Shown one piece after another: positions 18,086 through 25,195 of a stretch of DNA of 56,596 nucleotides; the stretch's first letter is position 1, and each line of letters opens with the position of its first letter. Source of the DNA: Nitrospira sp. (GTDB taxonomy: Bacteria > Nitrospirota > Nitrospiria > Nitrospirales > Nitrospiraceae). Where the stretch lies: the NCBI GenBank assembly GCA_030692565.1, contig JAUYAO010000015.1:1-56596 (forward strand), in the 5' to 3' direction. Position numbers and translations under genes: made by a program. The notes below the pieces were generated by a model. That model searched no databases, was not told where the DNA came from, and saw nothing but the letters and a program-made list of their open reading frames with translations.

Positions 18086-18327
18086 ACCAGAAGAAGCCTT
18101 ATACAACGCCGCAGCTGTTTGAAGTCCCGCTCGATCAGGAGCAAGCCATCTTGACCTCCTGCAGTACCGCCACCATCGCCACATCAGCGGGCGGCACCAA
18201 CGGCTGCCGTCCACCTACCGGATGTAGCAATTATCCCAACGCCAGTCTGGTTGGTTGCAAACGTTCGGTCATTCCGCTGACCTACATGGGACGAACCTGT
18301 CATGACAGCGGCCCCCGCGCTTCATAA
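18082..18327 (+). CDS. Candidate RiPP precursor peptide, Cys-containing
   Basis: An 81-residue peptide translated in overlap with the upstream radical SAM gene. The N-terminal ~25 residues (KKPYTTPQLFEVPLDQEQAI) look like a leader: a K-P-Y-x-x-P start and an acidic LDxEQAIL stretch. This arrangement is familiar from small precursors next to PqqD/SPASM genes. The remaining ~55 residues are rich in Ser, Thr, Gly and Cys, with five Cys at positions 27, 42, 48, 59 and 73, including TSCSTATIATSAGGTNGC and RPPTGCSNYPNASLVGC. It has no recognisable enzyme fold. Identification as the substrate is inferred from size, composition and its position inside the modifying-enzyme operon. Confidence 0.8.
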   Translation: MNQKKPYTTPQLFEVPLDQEQAILTSCSTATIATSAGGTNGCRPPTGCSNYPNASLVGCKRSVIPLTYMGRTCHDSGPRAS

Positions 18328-18336
18328 GGAATCAGC

Positions 18337-19242
18337 ATGCGCTTTACCCTTGAGATCGGCGGATACCGCATCACGGTCAATGAACCCCGAGACCACCCCG
18401 TTCTCCTGTGGCCGCTTCGTCCCTTCGATGCATTTCTGGTGGACAAGCACAGTCCAGCCGATATCGCGGTTGAGGTCGCGGTAGCCTCACCTCTCCCTGA
18501 CCTTCCGACGGACCGCTTGCGATTCGATTCGGATCACGGACACTGGAAACTCTTTGAGTCTGGCGACCATCTCGTCCTCGATAGCCTCAGTCCGAAAACC
18601 GGCGCCTCACGGGCGCGCGCGCGGTTGTCGCCGGATTACCGGCATGTGGAGGTCTGGGTATTGCCGGATTTCCAGAACGGGCAAGTGGGCTGGTCGCCCA
18701 TGCAGCTTTTCAATCCGATTCTCGAAGTCTCTCTGCTGTCTCTCCTGGCGCGGGATGGAGGCATCCTGCTTCACGCTTCAGGATTGGCCTACCAGGAGAC
18801 TGGGTTCGTCTTTACCGGCGCATCAGGAACCGGTAAGTCGACGCTGGCCGGATGGTTTGCCGAACGGGGCGCCCGAGTCTTCAGCGATGAGCGCATGATT
18901 GTGCGCCGAACCCATTCCTCGGTCATGCTGTATGGCACACCCTGGATCGGCTCGGGAGAGTTTGCCGCCAATGCCTCAGCCCCGCTATTCCGGCTCTTCT
19001 GTATCCGCCATGGACAGGACCGGCATCGCTTCGAGCCCCTCCCGCATTCGCGCATCGTCGCGTTTCTCCTCCAACAAACGTTTCTCCCCTATTGGGATCG
19101 CACCGCCATGGACGCAACCGTGGACAGCCTGATCGCTCTGACACGACAGATTCCGTGCGTCGGGCTCGCGTGTCTCAAGCATCCGAATGTCGTCGATGCG
19201 ATCATGGATCATCAGCGGACGACCCCGCTCACGACCGTATAA
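18337..19242 (+). CDS. HPr kinase/phosphorylase-like P-loop protein
   Basis: A 301-residue protein whose C-terminal half matches the HPr-kinase C-terminal fold. ILLHASGLAY precedes a Walker A loop GASGTGKST (161-169), followed by WFAERGARVFSDERMIV with the metal-binding Asp (D184). There is no HPr or PTS gene nearby. In RiPP clusters, such kinase-like proteins can phosphorylate or otherwise process the peptide. The N-terminal ~135 residues form an unrecognised beta-rich domain. An AAGGA site lies 6 nt before the ATG, 9 nt after the precursor stop. Its TAATG stop-start junction couples it to the next radical SAM gene. Confidence 0.87.
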   Translation: MRFTLEIGGYRITVNEPRDHPVLLWPLRPFDAFLVDKHSPADIAVEVAVASPLPDLPTDRLRFDSDHGHWKLFESGDHLVLDSLSPKTGASRARARLSPDYRHVEVWVLPDFQNGQVGWSPMQLFNPILEVSLLSLLARDGGILLHASGLAYQETGFVFTGASGTGKSTLAGWFAERGARVFSDERMIVRRTHSSVMLYGTPWIGSGEFAANASAPLFRLFCIRHGQDRHRFEPLPHSRIVAFLLQQTFLPYWDRTAMDATVDSLIALTRQIPCVGLACLKHPNVVDAIMDHQRTTPLTTV

Positions 19243-20300
19243 TGCGACACCTCGACGCCCAAACTTTTCTCGACTCCATCTCAGCCCGCTCCGGGCAAGA
19301 CCGCCGACCGGACAGCGCCGCTTTCGAGCTGACCTATGGCTGCAATCTTCGCTGTGTCCATTGTTTCAATCCGACTCATCGAGCCTTGCCCCATGAACTG
19401 ACGACCGCCGAGGTCTGCACCATCCTCACTCAGATGGCCGAGCTAGGCGTGCTAACCGTCAGCCTTAGCGGAGGCGAACCGTCGCTACGGCCCGACATCG
19501 AACCGATCCTTCGCCACGCGCGCCAGGCCGGTCTGCTGATCTGGTTGTTGACGAACGCCACCCGCATGACTCCGGCGTTTGCGTCGCTCCTCACAGAGGT
19601 GCCCATCGCCCATGCGTTCGTATCCATCTACGGCGCGACGATGACCACCTATGAATCGATGACCGGAGTGGGCGGCTCTTTCGCCCATTTTCTTCACGGG
19701 CTCGATACGCTGAAAGCCTGTCCGTTCCCGGTAACCGTCCGGATGCCCGTGACCACGGTCAATTGGACGGAAGTCGATGCCTGCCAGGCTCTCGTGGAAT
19801 CCCGAGGATTCAAGTTTCAATACAGCCTCGACATCCACCCCCGAACCGATGGCGACGCCGCGCCGCTGTCCTATCGGCTGTCTCCTGATCGGAAAACTGA
19901 ACTCGACCTTCGGAAACTGGGGAAAGCGTCGCCGGATCTAGCTCCTGACGCCTGCGCCGCCAATGAACCCTTCATTTCCTGCGCCTGCGGCCGCAGTCGC
20001 TTTGCCGTGACGCCCTACGGGGAGATGAATCTCTGCGTGGCCTTTCCGACACCCAAGTATGATTTGCGAACCGGCACCTTGCGCGAAGGATGGGCCATCC
20101 TCAAAGAGACCGTCGACCGGGCGCAGCCCAATACCCGGTACGCATGTCCGACGTGCGACGTCAATCGATTCTGCCGCCAGGGCCGCAGCGATGCCTGGCT
20201 GGAGACCGGCGATATGAGTGCCTGCCTTCCGCACTTCAAAGAGTGGGCCACACTGGAGCATCATACCCATGCCCTCCTCGACCCTCGACGATCTCGCTGA
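19242..20300 (+). CDS. Third radical SAM/SPASM enzyme
   Basis: A 352-residue radical SAM/SPASM enzyme starting at ATG 19242, which shares one base with the preceding stop. The SAM cluster is C34, C38 and C41 in CNLRCVHC, and the GGE motif is SLSGGEPSLRPD. The SPASM region shows SCACGRSRFAVTPYGEMNLC and the late cluster YACPTCDVNRFC plus MSACLP. It shares the YDLRTGTLREG segment with the first radical SAM gene (YDLRQGSFREG), suggesting these paralogues arose by duplication. Its 3' end overlaps the nucleotidyltransferase gene by 32 nt. The modification performed is unknown. Confidence 0.93.
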   Translation: MRHLDAQTFLDSISARSGQDRRPDSAAFELTYGCNLRCVHCFNPTHRALPHELTTAEVCTILTQMAELGVLTVSLSGGEPSLRPDIEPILRHARQAGLLIWLLTNATRMTPAFASLLTEVPIAHAFVSIYGATMTTYESMTGVGGSFAHFLHGLDTLKACPFPVTVRMPVTTVNWTEVDACQALVESRGFKFQYSLDIHPRTDGDAAPLSYRLSPDRKTELDLRKLGKASPDLAPDACAANEPFISCACGRSRFAVTPYGEMNLCVAFPTPKYDLRTGTLREGWAILKETVDRAQPNTRYACPTCDVNRFCRQGRSDAWLETGDMSACLPHFKEWATLEHHTHALLDPRRSR

Positions 20301-21231
20301 CGCCTACTCCCGCGTGAGCGCCGGCAATGCCGCTGTGTTCGAACAGTTCCATGCCTTCGCCACGCTCCTGGAACAAGCACACATTCCCTTTCTGGTCCTC
20401 AAAGGGCTCGATGTCCTGGTCAGGTGTTACGGAATCCGTGGGACGCGGCCACTGTCAGACATCGATCTGCTCGTCCATGAGACGGACCTTGTGTCGCTTG
20501 ATAAGATCCTGACAGCGGCAGGCTATAGCAAACAGATCGATGGAAATCCCTGCTATGCGTCTCCAGGGAAGGGACTCGCCTTCGATATCGTCACCAGGCT
20601 CTGGTATCTCGACGACCAGAGCCTGGCCGAGTTATGGGCCACCGCCAGACCGCATACCCTCCACCCGCGAAGAGTCTCTCTGCTCGCCGCCGATGATCTC
20701 CTGATCCATCTGATCGCCTATGCGGTCATTCATCGCGGTGCGTTCACCCCGGGATGGGAGCAGGACATTCGCTTGCTGCTCTCACGCGAAGCACTCGAGT
20801 GGACGGCCGTCACCCGCAAGGCCAGACAGTACTCGCTCTCGATCCCGTTGCTCTATGGGCTCACGTACCTTCGTCACCGCATGCCGACGCTTCCCATTCC
20901 GGAATCTTTTCTCCAATCCCTGGCCCCAGGCGGAGGCTCTGACAGAGTCCTCTATTGGCTGCTCCAACGTCTGGTTACCACACAGCCTATCCCCGAACTC
21001 GGTCATTTCCTGATCTGGCTGACCAGGCCGGCGGGAAGCAAATGGCGCGACCTGCGCCAGACCTTCTTGCCGTCCAAGACGTTTCTCGGATACCGCTATG
21101 GAGCCGCCGCGACGCGCACACCCCTCATCACCCGCTGCCGCCGCCTGATCAGCCTGACCTGGGCCCTACTCACCCTGGCAACCGCAATTGTTCGGCGTCT
21201 CCTCCGATCGCCCATGCGGAGCCCCGCATGA
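20269..21231 (+). CDS. Nucleotidyltransferase-fold protein (NTP_transf_5-like)
   Basis: A 320-residue protein with the NTP_transf_5 pattern: FLVLKGLDVLVRCYG, then the catalytic-type GTRPLSDIDLLV with the paired Asp metal ligands, and a helical C-terminal region. This family is often found beside HPr-kinase-like proteins and peptide-maturation enzymes, where it may transfer a nucleotide to peptide or protein, but few members are characterised. ATG 20269 lies inside the preceding gene, with GGAG about 11 nt upstream. A longer frame from 20218 is less likely. Its stop overlaps the peptidase ATG as ATGA. Confidence 0.85.
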   Translation: MPSSTLDDLADAYSRVSAGNAAVFEQFHAFATLLEQAHIPFLVLKGLDVLVRCYGIRGTRPLSDIDLLVHETDLVSLDKILTAAGYSKQIDGNPCYASPGKGLAFDIVTRLWYLDDQSLAELWATARPHTLHPRRVSLLAADDLLIHLIAYAVIHRGAFTPGWEQDIRLLLSREALEWTAVTRKARQYSLSIPLLYGLTYLRHRMPTLPIPESFLQSLAPGGGSDRVLYWLLQRLVTTQPIPELGHFLIWLTRPAGSKWRDLRQTFLPSKTFLGYRYGAAATRTPLITRCRRLISLTWALLTLATAIVRRLLRSPMRSPA

Positions 21232-22004
21232 TCGTCACCCTCACGCCGCGCACCGCAACCCGCTTTGCCGGCAGCGCACTCCCTGAGAACTGCCAGGGAA
21301 CGGCGTTGCAACATCTGCTGATCCCTCGTGTGGCGTCTTGGAGCATGTATCCCACACTCTGCAAAGGCGATCGCCTTGAACTGGGTCCGGCTGAGCCGCT
21401 CCATGTGGGTGACTTAGTGGTCTTCCGGAGACCGTTCGGACTGGTCTGCCACAGGCTGGTCGCACGGCAAGAGCAAGTCCTGCTCACAAAAGGCGATGCC
21501 AATTCCGGGGCTCCGGAACCGGTGATGCTCAGAGATGTGCTCGGCATCGTCGTCGCGGTGGTGCGTGGATCGACCCGCGTCCTCATGGCAGATCTGGCAA
21601 CACTGCCCCCTCCGCCGCCGTGGCGCCGCATCATCGACCACCTGAGCGTAACCATTCTGGATCGCAGTCGACGAGGAGCCCGCCGCCTGATTCGACTGGG
21701 GTTACAGCACTCCTGGCTCGGAGAGTTCTTGGCCAGCCAGACGGTCCGATGGACCTCCGTTGAACGCATGACGGCAAGCCCGGTACAGTCGCTCCACGAG
21801 GCCCTTGCACCCAATCCAACGGAACCCCCATCAATTCAGGACGGTCGGCCCGATCCGAGGATGATCCTCGGAATTCGCCTTGGCCCGATTCGGCTGGGAA
21901 CCTTTCACCAATCCACGGAAAGACTGGACATTCGGCCCATCCTGGCCGGCACCAGGCTGGAGTTCACCCTCCGAGAGGCGCTGCGGCATCAGTTGGGCTC
22001 CTGA
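21228..22004 (+). CDS. S26-type signal-peptidase-like protein, soluble, Ser-His type
   Basis: A 258-residue protein with a peptidase S26/S24 core. SWSMYPTLCKGDRLEL carries the nucleophile Ser39. VGDLVVFRRP follows, then GLVCHRLV with His75, and LLTKGDANSG. The His in place of the usual bacterial Lys is the pattern of archaeal, SipW and Sec11 signal peptidases. Unlike those, no membrane helix precedes the Ser; the first 35 residues are not hydrophobic. The C-terminal ~150 residues are unrecognised. As the last gene of the operon it is a plausible leader peptidase for the precursor. That role is an inference. Confidence 0.82.
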   Translation: MIVTLTPRTATRFAGSALPENCQGTALQHLLIPRVASWSMYPTLCKGDRLELGPAEPLHVGDLVVFRRPFGLVCHRLVARQEQVLLTKGDANSGAPEPVMLRDVLGIVVAVVRGSTRVLMADLATLPPPPPWRRIIDHLSVTILDRSRRGARRLIRLGLQHSWLGEFLASQTVRWTSVERMTASPVQSLHEALAPNPTEPPSIQDGRPDPRMILGIRLGPIRLGTFHQSTERLDIRPILAGTRLEFTLREALRHQLGS

Positions 22005-22062
22005 CGGCAACCATCCTCCCGGTAATCACTTTCAATTTTGCAGAGTTGAATCACACATCCTT

Positions 22063-22092
22063 TTGCCCGATCGCTCCGTAGAGTGTTATAGT
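22063..22092 (+). promoter_or_regulatory. Candidate sigma-70-type promoter for the ECF sigma gene
   Basis: TTGCCC at 22063-22068 and TATAGT at 22087-22092 are separated by 18 nt and lie 52 nt before the sigma-factor ATG. The match is moderate and was found by eye. An autoregulated ECF promoter was not recognised. Confidence 0.35.
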
Positions 22093-22143
22093 TGGGGCGT
22101 GTTTCAGACCGACGTCAGAATGTTGTTAGCCAACTGATCCACT

Positions 22144-22749
22144 ATGGACCCCTCGTCGCAACACGCCGCCTCAAACATTGACCCAAAGCTGCTGGCCCGG
22201 GTGGTCAAGGGAGACCACCAGGCATTCAGTCAGCTCTACGATCAATCCAGTACGCTCTTGTATACGATGGCACTGCGCATTCTCGGCAATCGCGATGAAG
22301 CGGCTGAACTCCTCCAGGATGTCTACCTGGAGGTCTGGCGCAAAGTCTCCCGCTACGATGTCGGACGGGGAACCCCTGTAGCCTGGCTGGTCACGCTGAC
22401 GCGGAGCCGGGCCATCGATCGACTCCGGGCCCGGGCCTCCCGGGGCCTGAATAAGTCGACGGAATCTCTGGACAGCTCATCGGCCTCCCAGATCGCCGAT
22501 CGAGGTCCCAACCCTTTTGACGCCCAAGCTGATCAGGAAATTCGAACTTTGGTGGGAGGCGCGCTGGCGGCGCTCCCGCAAGCCCAACAACATGCGCTGG
22601 AATTGGCCTACTACGAAGGGCTGTCCCACGCAGAAATCGCAGCCCGTCTGAATCAGCCGCTCGGCACGGTAAAGACCAGAATCAAGCTGGGCATGTCCAA
22701 GCTCCGGGAGTCGCTCCGGCGCTGTTGGGAACAGGGTGAACACGTATGA
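22144..22749 (+). CDS. ECF-type RNA polymerase sigma factor (SigK-like)
   Basis: A 201-residue extracytoplasmic-function sigma factor. Region 2 covers about residues 25-95 (FSQLYDQSSTLLYTMALRIL, then AAELLQDVYLEVWRKVSRYD and GTPVAWLVTLTRSRAIDRLR). Region 4 covers about 140-195 (LAALPQAQQHALELAYYEGL, SHAEIAARLNQPLGTVKTRI), which includes the helix-turn-helix that reads the -35 element. It overlaps the next gene (RskA-like anti-sigma) by 4 nt, so the pair is translationally coupled as in SigK-RskA systems. It lies 139 nt after the RiPP operon. Whether it regulates that operon is open. Confidence 0.94.
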   Translation: MDPSSQHAASNIDPKLLARVVKGDHQAFSQLYDQSSTLLYTMALRILGNRDEAAELLQDVYLEVWRKVSRYDVGRGTPVAWLVTLTRSRAIDRLRARASRGLNKSTESLDSSSASQIADRGPNPFDAQADQEIRTLVGGALAALPQAQQHALELAYYEGLSHAEIAARLNQPLGTVKTRIKLGMSKLRESLRRCWEQGEHV

Positions 22750-23765
22750 CCCACGAAGAACTCGAAGAAGCCGTCCCGCTGTATGCTGCCGGCGCGCTCG
22801 AACGCTCCGAGCGGCAGGCGCTCGAAGCCCATCTGCTCTCGGGTTGCGTCTCGTGCCATACGGCGCTCAAGGAATTCCAGTCGGTAGCGGCCATTCTGCC
22901 GTTCGGATTGAGTTCGACGCCGGCTCCGCGGGCCCTGAAAGCAAAAATCATGGCCGCGCGGACGCCGACCGCCATCGCCGAAGATGCTCAAGACAAGGTC
23001 GACGTGAAGCCAAGCCTGGAACCGGGCGAATGGATGAACCATCTCTTCCCTCCGGAATCCGCAACCGCGCCGAGATCGTTTGGGTGGGCCTTAAGCTTCG
23101 CCGCATTGGCCATTCTCTCCATCGGAGGCTACCTCGCCTGGACCTCCTACACGCAAAACGTCACCGGCACCGCCGTTGTCCAGCAGCTCCAAGCGGCTTC
23201 GGATGACCAGACGAAGAAGGTCGCCGCGCTCCAGCAGCAACTGGACGAGCGGGAGCGCACGATCGTTCAAATGAAGGAAGAGTTGCAGCAACGCACAACC
23301 GACTCAACAGAACTGAAGGATCAGCTCATTCAACGCGAGGCGGAGCTCGAAGATCTGAAGTTCCAATTTGCTGCGCGCGGGGGAGTGCCGCCTGCCAACC
23401 GTGAACCGGAAGATGAGCTCGCCGCCCTACTCCGCGTTCCGAACGCAAAAGCCGTCTCACTCAATGGATCAGACATGGCCAAGCAAGCGTCCGGCATGCT
23501 CGTCTACGATGCCCGGACCAAGAAGGCCTGGCTCTACGCCATGAATCTTCCGGAATGCCCCAACGGCACCACGTATCAACTCTGGGCCATCAATGACAAG
23601 CCGGTCAGCGTGGGAACCTTCCATATGGACAGCGGTGAAACTGCGCATCTCCTGGTCAGCCGGGTCCCGGAATTCTCCAAGACCAAAAAGTTTGCCGTCA
23701 GCCTTGAGCCTTCAGGGGGCCGACCCACGCCGACCGGTCCGATCTATCTGGTCAGCCAGTCGTAA
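22746..23765 (+). CDS. RskA-family transmembrane anti-sigma factor
   Basis: A 339-residue membrane anti-sigma factor. The N-terminal cytoplasmic domain has a zinc-finger-like H-x4-C-x2-C (HLLSGCVSC, C34 and C37) that would bind the cognate sigma factor. One membrane helix lies at about 112-132 (FGWALSFAALAILSIGGYLAW). A Gln/Glu-rich coiled coil follows (~145-210), then an extracytoplasmic RskA domain with AKQASGMLVYDARTKKAWLY and TTYQLWAINDKPVSVGTF. Signal-dependent proteolysis would free the sigma factor. The long periplasmic coiled coil is an addition to the basic RskA plan. Confidence 0.92.
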   Translation: MTHEELEEAVPLYAAGALERSERQALEAHLLSGCVSCHTALKEFQSVAAILPFGLSSTPAPRALKAKIMAARTPTAIAEDAQDKVDVKPSLEPGEWMNHLFPPESATAPRSFGWALSFAALAILSIGGYLAWTSYTQNVTGTAVVQQLQAASDDQTKKVAALQQQLDERERTIVQMKEELQQRTTDSTELKDQLIQREAELEDLKFQFAARGGVPPANREPEDELAALLRVPNAKAVSLNGSDMAKQASGMLVYDARTKKAWLYAMNLPECPNGTTYQLWAINDKPVSVGTFHMDSGETAHLLVSRVPEFSKTKKFAVSLEPSGGRPTPTGPIYLVSQS

Positions 23766-23850
23766 AGACGCCCGTCACACCGCCCGACCAACTGCACCAC
23801 CCAGGCCTTGAGCGTCGACAAACGACTGCGCAGATGGAAGCCATACACTC

Positions 23851-24324
23851 ATGACGATCGACCCCGCACAGGACGAAACATTCATGCGCATGGCGCTGAA
23901 TCAGGCGGCGCAGGCTCCTGCACTAGGAGAAGTGCCAATTGCCGCGCTGCTGGTCCATGCCGGACAGGTGCTGGCGTTGGCCCATAATCTCCGTGAAACA
24001 AGGCAGGACCCGACGGCGCATGCGGAGATCCTGGTCATTCAAGAAGCGGCGGAAAAACTGGGGACCTGGCGGCTGATCGACTGCACACTCTATGTCACCC
24101 TGGAACCCTGTCCGATGTGCGCGGGCGCCATTGTCCAGTCACGCATTGCCAGGACTGTGTTCGGCGCCTGGGACCCCAAGGCCGGCGCCTGCGGCTCGCT
24201 GATGGATATTCCGGCGGAACCCCGGCTGAACCACCGGGTCACTGTGACGGGAGGGCTGTGCGAAATTGAAAGTCAGGCCTTACTGCGAGAGTTTTTTCGG
24301 CAACGACGCCGCGAGACTCCCTAA
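23851..24324 (+). CDS. tadA: tRNA adenosine(34) deaminase TadA
   Basis: A 157-residue zinc deaminase that converts A34 to inosine in tRNA-Arg(ACG), which is encoded at 565-640 in this window. The zinc motif is complete: H57-A58-E59 (PTAHAEI) and PCPMC with C87 and C90, followed by AGAIVQSRI. LGEVPIAALLV is the family N-terminal motif. The family also includes guanine deaminases, but PTAHAEI and the overall length fit TadA. The gene is monocistronic and convergent with the phosphopantetheinyl transferase gene. Confidence 0.93.
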   Translation: MTIDPAQDETFMRMALNQAAQAPALGEVPIAALLVHAGQVLALAHNLRETRQDPTAHAEILVIQEAAEKLGTWRLIDCTLYVTLEPCPMCAGAIVQSRIARTVFGAWDPKAGACGSLMDIPAEPRLNHRVTVTGGLCEIESQALLREFFRQRRRETP

Positions 24325-24360
24325 CTCATTTTGTCCGGCTGCCCGGCTGTTTCCTGAGGT

Positions 24361-25161
24361 TCATCCGTTGCGCGTTGCGCAGGGATTGATCGCCCAATCG
24401 AATCCTTGCGCTGCAACCGCACCGACCCATCCGGGTCCGCAATCCAGGGTCTTCACGACCCAGGGTACTTGTGACTGTCCTGCGAGTCGCACGGGCACTC
24501 CGTCGCGATCCGATCCCTTTGACCAGTCGATTTCACAAGCCTGCAGCGAGGCTAATCCTACCCCTTCGGCTTTCAGGACTGCTTCTTTCGCAACCCAGTA
24601 GTGAAAGAACTCCGAACTGCGTGATTCGGATACAGTGGATTGCAAGAGCAGGTGCTCGCGCTCGGAGAAGAATCGCTCAGCCAGCTTGAGCACTTCTACG
24701 TCCTCCCTGATCATTTCCAGATCTACCCCAACATCTTGACCCTGCGCGACCGCGACCATGGCTTTCCCATGCGCATGCGAGAGATTGAAGCTCAATATTG
24801 CACTCTCCCGCCGGAGACCTCCTAATGTCGGCTTTCCAGTGGGAGTCGAACCGAACTCGATGCGGGCCGGGTCGAGGCCGAGATAGAGCCCTAAGATGAA
24901 CCGCAACCCTCCGTGAGCCAGCACATACCGCTCGCGGTCCTGCCGTCGAAGAAATCTGGCAGCCCTTGCACGTTCCTGTTGGTCAAGCCAATCCAGACAC
25001 CGATCGTACTCGATACCCTCACCGGCTAGAGCCAGTGGCCAGAGATCGATCGTCGCGGCAGGAAGCGACCGACAGCGTGCGACAGGCGCCGTGAACAGGT
25101 CTCGAATCGGGGAGAATTCCACGCTGACACTCGCCTGCATCCTGACCGATCGTGGGCTCAT
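24361..25161 (-). CDS. Sfp-type 4'-phosphopantetheinyl transferase
   Basis: This enzyme transfers the phosphopantetheine arm from CoA to carrier domains. It is expected to activate the ACP and two PCP domains of the adjacent NRPS. From ATG 25161 it has 266 residues; alternative starts are GTG 25179 and ATG 25140, and none has a strong ribosome-binding site. Diagnostic motifs are GKPTLGG, LSFNLSHAHGKAMVAV, GVDLE (D147, E149) and FFHYWVAKEAVLKAEG (K192, E193, K197). It is the last gene of the NRPS-exporter-PPTase group, 34 nt after the exporter stop. Confidence 0.93.
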   Translation of the reverse strand: MSPRSVRMQASVSVEFSPIRDLFTAPVARCRSLPAATIDLWPLALAGEGIEYDRCLDWLDQQERARAARFLRRQDRERYVLAHGGLRFILGLYLGLDPARIEFGSTPTGKPTLGGLRRESAILSFNLSHAHGKAMVAVAQGQDVGVDLEMIREDVEVLKLAERFFSEREHLLLQSTVSESRSSEFFHYWVAKEAVLKAEGVGLASLQACEIDWSKGSDRDGVPVRLAGQSQVPWVVKTLDCGPGWVGAVAAQGFDWAINPCATRNG

Positions 25162-25195
25162 CTTGTTTTTCAGAGTCACACCCCACCGACAGATG

